Shown: positions 10,986 through 20,812 of the stretch, piece after piece
Position numbering within the stretch: position 1 is the first letter of the stretch
Layout: the number at the start of each line of letters is the position of its first letter
DNA from: Bacteroidota bacterium
GTDB lineage: Bacteria; Bacteroidota; Ignavibacteria; UBA10030
Length of the DNA stretch: 64,000 nt
NCBI GenBank assembly: GCA_026416125.1
Contig: JAOAFT010000001.1
Location: 124,001-188,000, forward strand
Reading direction: 5' to 3'
Made by a program: the position numbers and the translations under genes
The notes under the pieces: model-generated
What the model saw: only the letters and a program-made list of their open reading frames with translations
Told to the model about the DNA's origin: nothing
Database searches by the model: none

Positions 10986-11001
10986 TGGCATTACGATTGC
11001 T
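10986..11001 (+). promoter_or_regulatory. Sigma-54 (-24/-12) promoter-like element
   Basis: TGGCATTACGATTGCT, close to TGGCACG-N4-TTGCW with correct GG-N10-GC spacing, 46 nt upstream of the STAS ORF and directly after the NtrC-type regulator gene. Confidence 0.7.
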
Positions 11002-11047
11002 TTGCACCAATAAAAACGTTCACCACTAACAGTAAGTGAGATAAGTT

Positions 11048-11395
11048 ATGTCAACAAAAATTATGACACTCGATAACCTTGACATCGCGGTACTTGAACC
11101 AAAGAGCTCCCTTATCGGGGGGTCTGAAACTGACGATCTCAAAGCAAAAGCGAAAGATTTACTTGAACAAGGAAATCGTAAGCTCATTATTGATCTTAAG
11201 TCGGTCGAATACATTAACAGTAGTGGTATAGGCGCCCTCGTCGCAATTCATTCTTCGTACGAAAAGGCTTCTGGGAAAGTAAAGTTGTGTAATCTCGGGA
11301 AGAGTGTACAAAATGTTTTTGTGATCACAAAACTTACTGGTGTTTTTGATGTGGAAGAAGACCGTGAGCAAGCTATTAAAAGTTTTAAAGAATAA
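11048..11395 (+). CDS. STAS-domain anti-sigma factor antagonist-like protein
   Basis: GNRKLIIDLKSVEYINSSGIGALVAIHSSYEKASGKVKLCNL. Confidence 0.9.
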   Translation: MSTKIMTLDNLDIAVLEPKSSLIGGSETDDLKAKAKDLLEQGNRKLIIDLKSVEYINSSGIGALVAIHSSYEKASGKVKLCNLGKSVQNVFVITKLTGVFDVEEDREQAIKSFKE

Positions 11396-11437
11396 ATCTA
11401 TTAACAAATAATATCAACTTTATGTAGGAGTATATCT

Positions 11438-12172
11438 ATGAAGACCTCTGTTTTTAACACAATTGTTATCATCGGCGCACTCATTGTTGGTTACGTGATT
11501 TATGAATATACATTACCAAAGTACATCAAGGACGGTGGGCCATTGATCATTGCTCTTATTGCATTACTTATTATTCTCATTTCTGTTGTAGTTGAACGTC
11601 TTCTTTCATTAAAAAAGGCAAATGGAAAAGAATCATTGCCAACATTTTTGAAAAAAGTACAAAATGCTGTTAATATAGGAGATATTGACGGTGCAATTAG
11701 CCTTTGCGATAAACAACGTGGTTCATGTGCAAACGTTATTCGCGCAGGATTAGAGCGCTATAAGACCCTTGTTGATGAAGGTGATATCAAAGGTCAGAAA
11801 GAAATGATGGAAAGCATTCAGGCTTCAATCGAAGAAGCATCAATGTTAGAAGTTCCCCTACTCGAGCGCAACCTCCCAATGATGTCTACAATCGCATCGA
11901 TTGGAACAATGTGGGGACTTCTCGGTACTGTTATTGGTATGATTCGTGCTTTTGCAGCTTTGGCTCGGACAGGAGCACCCGATGCAGTGCAATTAGCACT
12001 CGGTATTTCTGAGGCTCTTGTGAATACAGCTGGCGGTCTTCTTTCAGGTATTGGTGGAATCATTGCCTATAACTTTTTTGTAACTAAAATTGACAATTTC
12101 ACATACATGATAGACGAAGCAAGCTATGCGATCGTTCAAACTCTTGTATCACGTAAACCATCGAAAAAATAA
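11438..12172 (+). CDS. exbB: MotA/TolQ/ExbB proton channel family protein
   Basis: LPMMSTIASIGTMWGLLGTVIGMIRAFAAL..ALVNTAGGLLSGIGGIIAYNFF. Confidence 0.92.
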   Translation: MKTSVFNTIVIIGALIVGYVIYEYTLPKYIKDGGPLIIALIALLIILISVVVERLLSLKKANGKESLPTFLKKVQNAVNIGDIDGAISLCDKQRGSCANVIRAGLERYKTLVDEGDIKGQKEMMESIQASIEEASMLEVPLLERNLPMMSTIASIGTMWGLLGTVIGMIRAFAALARTGAPDAVQLALGISEALVNTAGGLLSGIGGIIAYNFFVTKIDNFTYMIDEASYAIVQTLVSRKPSKK

Positions 12173-12194
12173 CCTTTAGAGAAAAGGTGTAATT

Positions 12195-12662
12195 ATGCCA
12201 AAACATAAAAAAGGGCGTATATCTGTACGCATTGATATGACACCGATGGTGGACGTGATTATGCTTCTGCTTACATTCTTCATGATGACAACACAATTTC
12301 GTCCACCAGAAGAAGTTAACCTGGAAATGCCCGTATCGCATTCTCAAGCAAAAGTCCCTGAAGGAAAAGTCATAACAATTTATCTCGATAAGGATGGCGT
12401 TATCCAGTTCGGTGTTGATTCACAAATTATAATGGGTCGTTTATTTGGTCATGAAAATCGATTAAAACGTTCAATGCCGGTAACAAAAGATCAATTGCCA
12501 AACCTACTTATTCAAGCTCGCATTGCAAACCCTGGCTTGTTTATCGTAATTAAGGGTGATAAACGATCCCCTTATGGACCTATGGAAGATATCATGACCG
12601 TTCTCCAAAAAGTTAAAATGACCCGATTCAATTTGGTCACAGATTTAGATAAAGGAGCTTAA
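12195..12662 (+). CDS. exbD: ExbD/TolR family biopolymer transporter
   Basis: IDMTPMVDVIMLLLTFFMMTTQF. Confidence 0.93.
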   Translation: MPKHKKGRISVRIDMTPMVDVIMLLLTFFMMTTQFRPPEEVNLEMPVSHSQAKVPEGKVITIYLDKDGVIQFGVDSQIIMGRLFGHENRLKRSMPVTKDQLPNLLIQARIANPGLFIVIKGDKRSPYGPMEDIMTVLQKVKMTRFNLVTDLDKGA

Positions 12663-12664
12663 TT

Positions 12665-13162
12665 ATGGCTGCTGTCGATACTGGAGCCCCGCGCTCTGAC
12701 CAAAAGGGTAAGAAGAAGAAAAAACGTCGACTAAGTATTCACATTGACATGACACCAATGGTCGATGTTATCATGTTACTCTTAACATTTTTCATGTTAA
12801 CAACTGTTTTTAGCAGACCTCAAGCAATGGAGTTAAATCTTCCACCCGATTTTAAGACAAAAGTGGAAGTTGCGGAATCAGCATTATTGACTCTTCGTGT
12901 CACGAACGATTTCAAAATTTACTGGTCTATGGGAAGTGACCCAAAATTACAACGAATTGAATTCTCAGATTTGCGACGCTTCTTAATAGAACGGAAAAAT
13001 GCAAATCCTAAGCTCATCACCTTAATAAAAATCGATCGTGATGCAACCTACAACAATATGGTTGACCTTATTGATGAAGTAAATCTTGCTGAGATTAACC
13101 GCTTTAGCCTTGCTCCGATGACTGCAGATGATAAAAAATTGCTAGCTAAAGTAGCAGGATAG
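12665..13162 (+). CDS. exbD: ExbD/TolR family biopolymer transporter (second copy)
   Basis: IHIDMTPMVDVIMLLLTFFMLTTVF. Confidence 0.93.
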   Translation: MAAVDTGAPRSDQKGKKKKKRRLSIHIDMTPMVDVIMLLLTFFMLTTVFSRPQAMELNLPPDFKTKVEVAESALLTLRVTNDFKIYWSMGSDPKLQRIEFSDLRRFLIERKNANPKLITLIKIDRDATYNNMVDLIDEVNLAEINRFSLAPMTADDKKLLAKVAG

Positions 13163-13172
13163 GAGATATATT

Positions 13173-13922
13173 ATGGCACAAACATATTCATCATTAGTAC
13201 CATATATTTCAACTGGCTACGGAGCTGTTGAGCTAAAAGCCGTTTACCAACGAAACATGTTAATTGGTTTGCTTGTCGCAACTCTTTTTTGTGGTTCTGT
13301 TGTAGGGTCATATCACCTTGCTCTATGGTTAAGTACAGAGGAAGAACCCGTTCGGATGGTTCGTGTCGTAAAAGTGTCCGAACTAGGTCCCCCTCCATCG
13401 TTGCAACAGCAAGAAGTAGCCCCTGCGATTGCATCAGCAGGTCCTGTGGTGCGCCCCAGTGTTGGCATTCCCGTACCAGTACCAGATGCTGAAGTTAGCC
13501 CAGAACAAACAATCGCGACACAAGCTGAACTGAGCCAACAAGCTGCGCCAATATCTGATATTCAAGATGTTTCCTCTGGAGCCGTACAGTTCGAACAGGA
13601 TATTGTCATTGATGAAGAAGCTCCTCCAGCCGACTTCGTACCAGTTGAAAAGGAACCTGTTATCGTTAAAGAAGTAAAACCAAAGTATCCTGATATTGCA
13701 CTCCGAGCTGGACTTGAAGGGAATGTCTATGTAAAGGTCTGGGTCGATAAAGAAGGGAAAGTAAAAAAGGTTGTCATCCTCAAAAGTGATGCAGAAATTT
13801 TTAATCAAGCAGCTATTGAAGCAGCTCAACAGTTTGTATTCACACCCGCTATTATGCAAAATCGACCAGTCCCAGTTTGGGTTTCGATACCGTTTAGATT
13901 CCGATTAAAGAATGCTAAATAA
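13173..13922 (+). CDS. tonB: Energy transducer TonB
   Basis: Single N-terminal TM, acidic/Pro-rich linker, C-terminal PKYPDIALRAGLEGNVYVKVWVDKEGKVKKVVILKSDAEIFNQAAIEAAQQFVFTPA. Confidence 0.93.
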   Translation: MAQTYSSLVPYISTGYGAVELKAVYQRNMLIGLLVATLFCGSVVGSYHLALWLSTEEEPVRMVRVVKVSELGPPPSLQQQEVAPAIASAGPVVRPSVGIPVPVPDAEVSPEQTIATQAELSQQAAPISDIQDVSSGAVQFEQDIVIDEEAPPADFVPVEKEPVIVKEVKPKYPDIALRAGLEGNVYVKVWVDKEGKVKKVVILKSDAEIFNQAAIEAAQQFVFTPAIMQNRPVPVWVSIPFRFRLKNAK

Positions 13923-13935
13923 AACATTAAGACTT

Positions 13936-13976
13936 AAGAGCTGGGTGTAACAATTTCATCCAGCTCTTTTTTCTTT
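13936..13976 (+). terminator. Rho-independent terminator after tonB
   Basis: AAGAGCTGGGTG-TAACAATTT-CATCCAGCTCTT followed by a T-rich tract. Confidence 0.8.
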
Positions 13977-14189
13977 ATGAAAAATTTACCAATCACGACC
14001 CTTCTTTCGTATGTAGTAGCATTTGTGACGTTTTCATTCGGCTTGGGCATCATTATTGGGATTTTTCGTTTCGAACATGTCCCGTCACATTTGCGTACCA
14101 TGTTTTCGATAGTGCTCATTCTTTGGGGTGTATATAGAGCATTATCAACATATACGCGCGACAAACAACGTGAGCGAGATAAGACATGA
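13977..14189 (+). CDS. Small two-TM membrane protein, unknown function
   Basis: 70 aa with two hydrophobic segments; overlaps the start of the next gene by 4 nt. Confidence 0.6.
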   Translation: MKNLPITTLLSYVVAFVTFSFGLGIIIGIFRFEHVPSHLRTMFSIVLILWGVYRALSTYTRDKQRERDKT

Positions 14190-15115
14190 CTTATCAGAAA
14201 CTTTGGGTTGTATGTCTATCTTCTGTTGTTCTTGTAACAGCGGGGTGTCGTAGCTGCAATACCCCTCCATCACCACAACAAAATATACTTGCAGGTTCAG
14301 CTATGCTTTTAGTCTCTGAACCGTATTATGAAATCCTTTCAAAAGAAGCTACTTTATTTTGCGAATTATATCCGAATGCGAAACTGAATGTACGTGCAAC
14401 TACAACGGAAGAAGCAATTGTACATTTTCTCAACGATAGTGTACAAATAATCTGTATCGATAGAGCACTCAATCAGGAAGAAAGCAACTTTCTTCAACAA
14501 AGTTCAATTTCCACTAGTTCCACGCTTATCGCATTCGATGGTTTAGCTATTGTTGTCCATGAATTAAATCCACTTCAATTTATTACTCTTAAATCCCTTG
14601 AGTCCATTGTAAAAGGTAAGGTCACGAAATGGCAACAAATTCCAGAATCTCATTGGTCAGGATCAATTCTTTTTGCAATTACTCACAAGCACTCTGGTAC
14701 GTACGAGTTAGTGCGAACAATTTTCTTTCACACTCAAACCGAATTACCAATTGCATCGATTCTCCACACACAAACTGAGGTTCTTCGCTACATTTCGAAA
14801 CATCCACAAGCTATAGGTTTTGTACCTTATTCTGTACTTCGTAACAATTTGCTTCCTGAAACGAAAGTTATACCGGTGGAAATTGTCCATCCCGACAGCG
14901 GTACAGTGTATCGTAGTCCTACACAAGAAAATCTTTATACAAACCTTTATCCATTCAGATATTCTTTGTATCTTTATACACGTGAATCAAGCAATAATCT
15001 CGGTTTAGGGTTTGGTACGTTCCTTTTAACGTATGCAGGCCAAAAGCTAATACAAGATGCTGGAATTGCTCCAGTAAAGATACCTAGTCGTCCAATTCAA
15101 TTAACTGTGGAGTAA
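14186..15115 (+). CDS. PstS-like substrate-binding lipoprotein
   Basis: Lipobox VLVTAGC; PstS-type periplasmic fold features (GSAMLLVSEPYYEILSKEA.., IVKGKVTKWQQI, IGFVPYSVL). Confidence 0.78.
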   Translation: MTYQKLWVVCLSSVVLVTAGCRSCNTPPSPQQNILAGSAMLLVSEPYYEILSKEATLFCELYPNAKLNVRATTTEEAIVHFLNDSVQIICIDRALNQEESNFLQQSSISTSSTLIAFDGLAIVVHELNPLQFITLKSLESIVKGKVTKWQQIPESHWSGSILFAITHKHSGTYELVRTIFFHTQTELPIASILHTQTEVLRYISKHPQAIGFVPYSVLRNNLLPETKVIPVEIVHPDSGTVYRSPTQENLYTNLYPFRYSLYLYTRESSNNLGLGFGTFLLTYAGQKLIQDAGIAPVKIPSRPIQLTVE

Positions 15116-15118
15116 TGT

Positions 15119-16807
15119 ATGAAACGTGTATCTTTGCTTCTTTCTTTCTTTCTTATAGCTAACCTTGCATTTTCGCAAACGAAATATACTCGTGGTGAAA
15201 CTTTCTTAAACAACAAACAGTACCGTGAAGCCATTACTGCTTTCAAAGCACTTATTGTTGAATCACCGCGTGACGAACAAGCATGGTATTACATCGCAAA
15301 AGCGTACTATGCACTCGGTCAGCTCGATTCAGCAGAGTTGGCCGCTAAAAAGGCTATTGAATTAGAAGATGATTTTCTTGATGCCTATACTATTCTCTCT
15401 GATATTCAACTTGCTAACAATCGAGCGTTAAGTGCTTACGAAACAATTAAACAAGGAATGAAATACCTCAAGAAACGCGAATATCCTTTGTTCTCCTTAC
15501 AACTTGGTAAGATATATTTACAATTGGATTCTTCAACCGCTGCTCTTATTGCCTTTACAAAGTATGCTGAGGATGTTCCCAATGACTATCGTGGTTATGA
15601 AGGCAAGGGTGATGCATATGCAAAGCAAAATCTTAATCCAATGGCACTTATGCAATACGAGAAAGCGCTTGAACTCGATTCATCGTTGGTTGATGTTCTT
15701 TACAAAATTGCTCGAATCTACATCAAAGAACGACAATACACTGATGCTGGCAAAAGATATGCACAGATACTTAAGCTTCAGCCAGATAATGTAAAGGCAC
15801 GCCTAGAACTTGCAGAATTGTATTATAAAGCTAAACTATGGTCTCTTTGTGCAGCAACGCTAAGAGAGTATATCGAAAAAGCACCAAATCCATCTCAGAA
15901 CGTTCTTGATATGTACCTTGAAGCTCTCTACAATGGTCGTTACTTTAAGGATGCTTTCACTATCGCAGAAAAGGTATTAAAATCACGTCCTTCTCACCCT
16001 ATGGCACTTCGTGCTCTCGGCCGAGGATACATTGATCAAAAAGAATATCAAAAATCAGTTGACACATACCTTAAACTGCAAAAAATTGATACTCTAAAAC
16101 TCGAGGATTACCGATACCTCGGATACAGTTATAGACAGCTGAAGAAAGATTCACTTGCTGCACTCGCATTAGTTGAAGCTTTAAAGTATGACTCAACGGA
16201 CAGTGATCTTCTTGGTGACATTGGTGCCCTTTACATGAATTTACGGAATTGGGAACTCGCTGCTTATTATCTCGAACGACGTATTCACGTTGATACAACA
16301 GCTGTTGCCGGCTACATCAACCTGGCTTCATGCTTAATGCAACTTGAACAGTACGACAAAGCAATTGTTTATTTGAAAAAAGCAGCCGAATTGAACCCAA
16401 ACTATCCCCCAACATACGTCAATATTGGATTCTGTTATTCAGGGAAAAAAGATTTTCAAGAATCACGGAAATGGTTTGAAAAAGCAATTCAAGTTATCGA
16501 TACAGCTCAAACACGTTACAGATTACAATTAGCTGACTCATATAAAATGATTGGGCTCTCATATCTTGTACAGAAAGCCGACCCTGATGATCCCAAAAAG
16601 AAATGGGAAGACGGAGCGCAATATCTTGAAAAAGCTCTCCTTTATAAGGAAGACGATGTTTCAAGCCATGTTTGGTTAGGGCAAGCATACCAAAATCTTC
16701 AAAAAACAGACCTTGCAATCAAACATTACAAACGAGCATTAAAGCTTGATCCTAAAAATAAAGAGGCACAAAAAGGACTCAAAATGCTCGAAGGACTAGA
16801 AGAATAA
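15119..16807 (+). CDS. Tetratricopeptide repeat protein, secreted
   Basis: Signal peptide and many TPR units (AWYYIAKAYYALGQLDSAELAAKKAIELE etc.). Confidence 0.92.
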   Translation: MKRVSLLLSFFLIANLAFSQTKYTRGETFLNNKQYREAITAFKALIVESPRDEQAWYYIAKAYYALGQLDSAELAAKKAIELEDDFLDAYTILSDIQLANNRALSAYETIKQGMKYLKKREYPLFSLQLGKIYLQLDSSTAALIAFTKYAEDVPNDYRGYEGKGDAYAKQNLNPMALMQYEKALELDSSLVDVLYKIARIYIKERQYTDAGKRYAQILKLQPDNVKARLELAELYYKAKLWSLCAATLREYIEKAPNPSQNVLDMYLEALYNGRYFKDAFTIAEKVLKSRPSHPMALRALGRGYIDQKEYQKSVDTYLKLQKIDTLKLEDYRYLGYSYRQLKKDSLAALALVEALKYDSTDSDLLGDIGALYMNLRNWELAAYYLERRIHVDTTAVAGYINLASCLMQLEQYDKAIVYLKKAAELNPNYPPTYVNIGFCYSGKKDFQESRKWFEKAIQVIDTAQTRYRLQLADSYKMIGLSYLVQKADPDDPKKKWEDGAQYLEKALLYKEDDVSSHVWLGQAYQNLQKTDLAIKHYKRALKLDPKNKEAQKGLKMLEGLEE

Positions 16808-16833
16808 CATAACGTAAGGAGGACTGTAATACT

Positions 16834-17844
16834 ATGAAAAAATTTATACTCTTCGCTGCTGTGCTAACCTTCTTTTTTGTTGGGTGCGCCCCAAAAGAGG
16901 CAGAAATCAAGGAGTGGGATAGATTTCAAAGTACATTTTTCAAGGTATCATTTATGTACCCAAAAGGGTGGTATGTTGTTGCTGAACCAAATCGAATTCT
17001 TGTTTATAATACTTTTGAAGCTGCTGAAAAGTTTTTTACACACGACCCCAAAAAAGAGGACGGAGTACAAATTATTGTTGCTGCTGAATCAGAAGACGTC
17101 ATTCCTAATCTTGATACGTATATTCAATCGTATCACAAAGAACAAACTGATGCTGGGTTCGAGGTTTCACCTATTATGTCAACAACACTAGAAGGACTCC
17201 CGGCTAAAAAAGTTGAATATAAAGGTGCATACGATCAAGAAACTCGTATCAAAGGTATCCGAATTGCAACGGTTAAAGATTCTGTTGTCTACTTTGTACA
17301 ATTTTCTGCCTTTAATAAAATGTATGAACCCTATAAGTTTGTTCTTGATTCAGTAGTTTCCTCCCTCACCCTTCCTAAAAAGATCGTTGTGGAAAAAGGA
17401 GTTGATCCTGCAATTCCATTTGTAGAAACAGAACGTTATAACTCCGATTTCATTGAATTCCAATACCCTATCAACTTCGGTGTAGTTGATTTACCGAAAA
17501 AGGGTTCTGTCCTGTATAATATACAGGTTATCGGTAAGCTCGAAGGATTTCGCAAAGATTGTGATATCCAAATTGATGTTCGACCTGCACAAAAACTAAA
17601 CGTCGAAAAAGTGGTAGAACAAAATCTCAAATTTTACAAAGTCACTTCAAGAGGAGAAACTAAGATCTCAGGTGAAAAAGCAATTTTCCTAAATTATTCA
17701 CCCATTAAAAATATTGAGAGCCGAGTGTACTTTGTTGTGAAAAACGACAAAATTTACCGAATAACTCTTAATTACTTTGCTCCAATGAAAAACTCATTCC
17801 TTCCAGCCTTCGAAAAAGTAGTTGCATCAATCCACATTAAGTAG
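16834..17844 (+). CDS. Lipoprotein with two PsbP-like repeats
   Basis: Lipobox FFFVGC; two similar segments (FKVSFMYPKGWYVV.. and FIEFQYPINFGVV..). Confidence 0.65.
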   Translation: MKKFILFAAVLTFFFVGCAPKEAEIKEWDRFQSTFFKVSFMYPKGWYVVAEPNRILVYNTFEAAEKFFTHDPKKEDGVQIIVAAESEDVIPNLDTYIQSYHKEQTDAGFEVSPIMSTTLEGLPAKKVEYKGAYDQETRIKGIRIATVKDSVVYFVQFSAFNKMYEPYKFVLDSVVSSLTLPKKIVVEKGVDPAIPFVETERYNSDFIEFQYPINFGVVDLPKKGSVLYNIQVIGKLEGFRKDCDIQIDVRPAQKLNVEKVVEQNLKFYKVTSRGETKISGEKAIFLNYSPIKNIESRVYFVVKNDKIYRITLNYFAPMKNSFLPAFEKVVASIHIK

Positions 17845-17861
17845 TACACTATAGTCCGATT

Positions 17862-17888
17862 AAGCCGAGGTCGACCTGACCTCGGCTT
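17862..17888. terminator. Strong hairpin, probable terminator
   Basis: Perfect 11-bp inverted repeat AAGCCGAGGTC-GACCT-GACCTCGGCTT between genes; no long T-run. Confidence 0.6.
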
Positions 17889-17915
17889 CCTTATGTTGAA
17901 CTCGGAACGTACAGC

Positions 17916-19673
17916 TTGGATACAGAAAGTTCACACTCAACACACACAAAAAGCTACAAGGAATTAGCGACAAGTCGACCTCGTGTTTTAGGGTGGTTAC
18001 GTAGTGCTGCAATCCTCGATGGTGATTGGGGTACAAGTGTCGCCTATGTAATGGGAATTGGATTTTCACTCGCAGGATATGCTAGCTTTTGGCACCTCAC
18101 AGCAATGATGTTTCTCACCACACTTGTAGCTATCAACTATATTACAATATGTCGATTATATCCTAACGGTGGCGGTGTTTATACCTCGGTGTACCATCGT
18201 TCACCTATGTTGGGAGTTATTGGTGCGCTTCTTCTTGCTGCAGATTACATTGTTACAATGTCACTCTCCGTGCTTGATGCCTGTCATTATTTCAATGTCA
18301 GTAATCCTACACTAATTGCTATCATTATTGTGCTTGCCATTGGTGCTATTAATTGGTATGGCCCTAAGCACTCTGGTGGTCTCGCATTACTAATTTCTCT
18401 AATGACACTTGCTGTTCTTAGTACAATAATAGCTTTTTCATTCGAAACTGCTATAACAAAAGCACATATTGAACAACCGTCTGGAGGATTCTTTCATAAC
18501 TGGGGAATTTTTACCGGATTCGTTCTTAGTTTATCCGGCGTAGAAGCAATATCCAATATGACCGGCCTTATGCGTGATCCAGCACGAGATTCTCGACGTG
18601 CTATTCTGTCGGTCCTTACAAAAGTTGTTATTGCTAACATTCTACTTGGTTTAGCAATGCATGCTATTCCAGGATTGCAACCAGGTGATCATTTAGAAGA
18701 TATGCTTCGTTTCTTGGGCGAGCATTATGTTGGGCAATGGTTTGGTTGGTTTGTTGCATTGTCGTTAGGTATACTGCTTATATCTGCTGCAAATACTGCT
18801 CTCAACGGTCTTATTTCAGTCCAATTTCTCATGGCAATTGATCGAGAACTCCCATCATCATTACGACGCCTTAACAAATACGGTGTACCAATTCTGCCAT
18901 TTGTTATAGCAACAATTTCTCCAGTTCTTGTTCTTCTTTTTGTACACGATGTTGAAACAATGGCACACCTCTATGCAATCGGTGTTGTTGGGGCAATTAC
19001 AATGAATCTCGGATCAACTGCTACAGATAAAGACGTGAGCCTAAAACCATTTACTAAGTACCTTACAATTGCTTCTGCAATTATAATGTTACTTATTGAA
19101 ATATCAATTGCCTTGAATAAGCACGAAGCAGCAATTTTTGTTGCTATAATTCTTACGGTAGGTCTCACTGCACGCTACTATGCTAAGAAACGTTTTGTTA
19201 CACAACAAGTACCACAAGAATCTCTTGTTTCTTTACCTCAACCAACAAAAAAACGACGTCGCACATCAATTCCGTCAGCTAAATATCTACTTGCTATGAA
19301 AGGTTTCAACGAACGCCTTCTTCGTTTTGCAGTTGAGGAAGCAAAACAACGTGGAGCTCTTCTCTTTATTCTCAGAGTTCAAGAAATAGCAGTTGGTACT
19401 CTCCCTGAACGTATTGAAATGCATGTAAATGGTATCGAAGAAAAAATTGAAAAAATATGCTTAGATTCTGGTATCGATTTTCAAATAATTTCCATTCCAA
19501 GCTATGATGTTGGATATACAATTGCTGAACAAGCAGCAACATTTGGAGTCGATAGAGTTATTCTTGGCGCAACAAAACGAAGTGTACTTGAAAACATGTT
19601 GAGAGGAAATGTTGTACGCTCTCTTGGTACGCTACTTCCTGAGGATGTACAACTCATAATTTTTGGCGGTTAA
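17916..19673 (+). CDS. APC-superfamily permease with C-terminal UspA-like domain
   Basis: About 12 TM segments; C-terminal AVEEAKQRGALLFILRVQEIAVG..IAEQAATFGVDRVILGATKRSVLENMLRGNVVRSL resembles USP; apparent TTG start. Confidence 0.85.
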   Translation: MDTESSHSTHTKSYKELATSRPRVLGWLRSAAILDGDWGTSVAYVMGIGFSLAGYASFWHLTAMMFLTTLVAINYITICRLYPNGGGVYTSVYHRSPMLGVIGALLLAADYIVTMSLSVLDACHYFNVSNPTLIAIIIVLAIGAINWYGPKHSGGLALLISLMTLAVLSTIIAFSFETAITKAHIEQPSGGFFHNWGIFTGFVLSLSGVEAISNMTGLMRDPARDSRRAILSVLTKVVIANILLGLAMHAIPGLQPGDHLEDMLRFLGEHYVGQWFGWFVALSLGILLISAANTALNGLISVQFLMAIDRELPSSLRRLNKYGVPILPFVIATISPVLVLLFVHDVETMAHLYAIGVVGAITMNLGSTATDKDVSLKPFTKYLTIASAIIMLLIEISIALNKHEAAIFVAIILTVGLTARYYAKKRFVTQQVPQESLVSLPQPTKKRRRTSIPSAKYLLAMKGFNERLLRFAVEEAKQRGALLFILRVQEIAVGTLPERIEMHVNGIEEKIEKICLDSGIDFQIISIPSYDVGYTIAEQAATFGVDRVILGATKRSVLENMLRGNVVRSLGTLLPEDVQLIIFGG

Positions 19674-19756
19674 TTTACTTCCGTCTTTCAATTCTTCTCT
19701 CTATATTGCACAGTATAGTATTGAATGTATAATCCTATAATGTAGGTATAAACATT

Positions 19757-20692
19757 ATGACGATTATTTGGATTGGATTCATTGTACTCATACTAATATT
19801 TCTTGCTATTGACTTAATCATTTTCAATCGCCGACCACATGAAATTACAATAAAAGAGTCCTTAGGTTGGAGTTTATTTTGGATACTACTCGCACTAGTG
19901 TTCAACGTGGGTGTATATTTTTGGTATGGACATGATTCAGCTTTACAATTCTTTACAGGTTATCTGATTGAAAAATCTTTAAGTGTCGACAACCTCTTTG
20001 TTTTCCTAATGATATTTTCATACTTCAAAGTTCCTTCAAAATATCAACACAAAGTTCTCTTTTGGGGTATTTTAGGTGCTCTTATATTTCGCGGTTTAAT
20101 GATAGCTCTCGGAGCTGCACTTATAGCAAACTTCCATTGGATCCTCTATGTGTTTGGTGTTTTTTTAATCATAACTGGTATTAAAATGGGAATCGAAAAA
20201 GAAAATCGTGAAGTTCATCCAGAACGAAACATTTTCGTTCGAATTTTTAAACGTCTCTTCCCAGTTACTGCAGGATATCACGAAGAAAAATTTTTCATTA
20301 AAATTAATAAGAAACGATATGCAACCCTACTTTTTATTGTATTAATTGTTGTCGAATCAACAGACATAGTTTTTGCAATAGATTCAATACCTGCAATCTT
20401 TGCAATTACCCACGATCCCTTTATTGTTTTTACTTCCAATGTTTTTGCAATACTTGGTCTTCGATCTCTTTATTTTGCTCTTGCCGGAATTATGGAAATT
20501 TTCTACTACCTGCGTCATGGCCTCTCGGTAATATTAACATTTGTTGGCATAAAAATGGTAGTAATCGATGTATTTCCTATTCCTATTACCGTTTCTCTTG
20601 CAGTAGTCGCATCAATCCTTTCTATTTCAATTATTGCTTCAATAATACGAAACAAACGCAAGAAACAGCTGGAAATTAAGAGCTCATCGTAA
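19757..20692 (+). CDS. TerC family integral membrane protein
   Basis: EKSLSVDNLFVFLMIFSYFKVP..VVESTDIVFAIDSIPAIFAIT..NVFAILGLRSLYF. Confidence 0.95.
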   Translation: MTIIWIGFIVLILIFLAIDLIIFNRRPHEITIKESLGWSLFWILLALVFNVGVYFWYGHDSALQFFTGYLIEKSLSVDNLFVFLMIFSYFKVPSKYQHKVLFWGILGALIFRGLMIALGAALIANFHWILYVFGVFLIITGIKMGIEKENREVHPERNIFVRIFKRLFPVTAGYHEEKFFIKINKKRYATLLFIVLIVVESTDIVFAIDSIPAIFAITHDPFIVFTSNVFAILGLRSLYFALAGIMEIFYYLRHGLSVILTFVGIKMVVIDVFPIPITVSLAVVASILSISIIASIIRNKRKKQLEIKSSS

Positions 20693-20783
20693 AAAACGTC
20701 AGCTCACTATACTACCTTAACTAATAAATTTTACAGCTTTTTAATTAATATTGAGATTGACAATAAAAAATATTTTACTAAAT

Positions 20784-20812
20784 ATTAGACCATAATACTA
20801 ATATGGTCGAAT
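20784..20812. promoter_or_regulatory. Candidate TetR operator
   Basis: ATTAGACCATA-ATACTAA-TATGGTCGAAT, 11-bp arms with one mismatch, ending immediately before the tetR start codon. Confidence 0.6.

Noticed and set aside
13434-13859. 141-aa minus-strand ORF
   Set aside because: Antisense to tonB; composition (FYFFNDNRF..) is an artefact.
11438-16807. Treating the ExbB/ExbD/ExbD/TonB/PstS-like/TPR gene order as a new system
   Set aside because: This arrangement is familiar from Bacteroidota/Chlorobiota genomes; only its sigma-54-like promoter and STAS leader were kept as findings.
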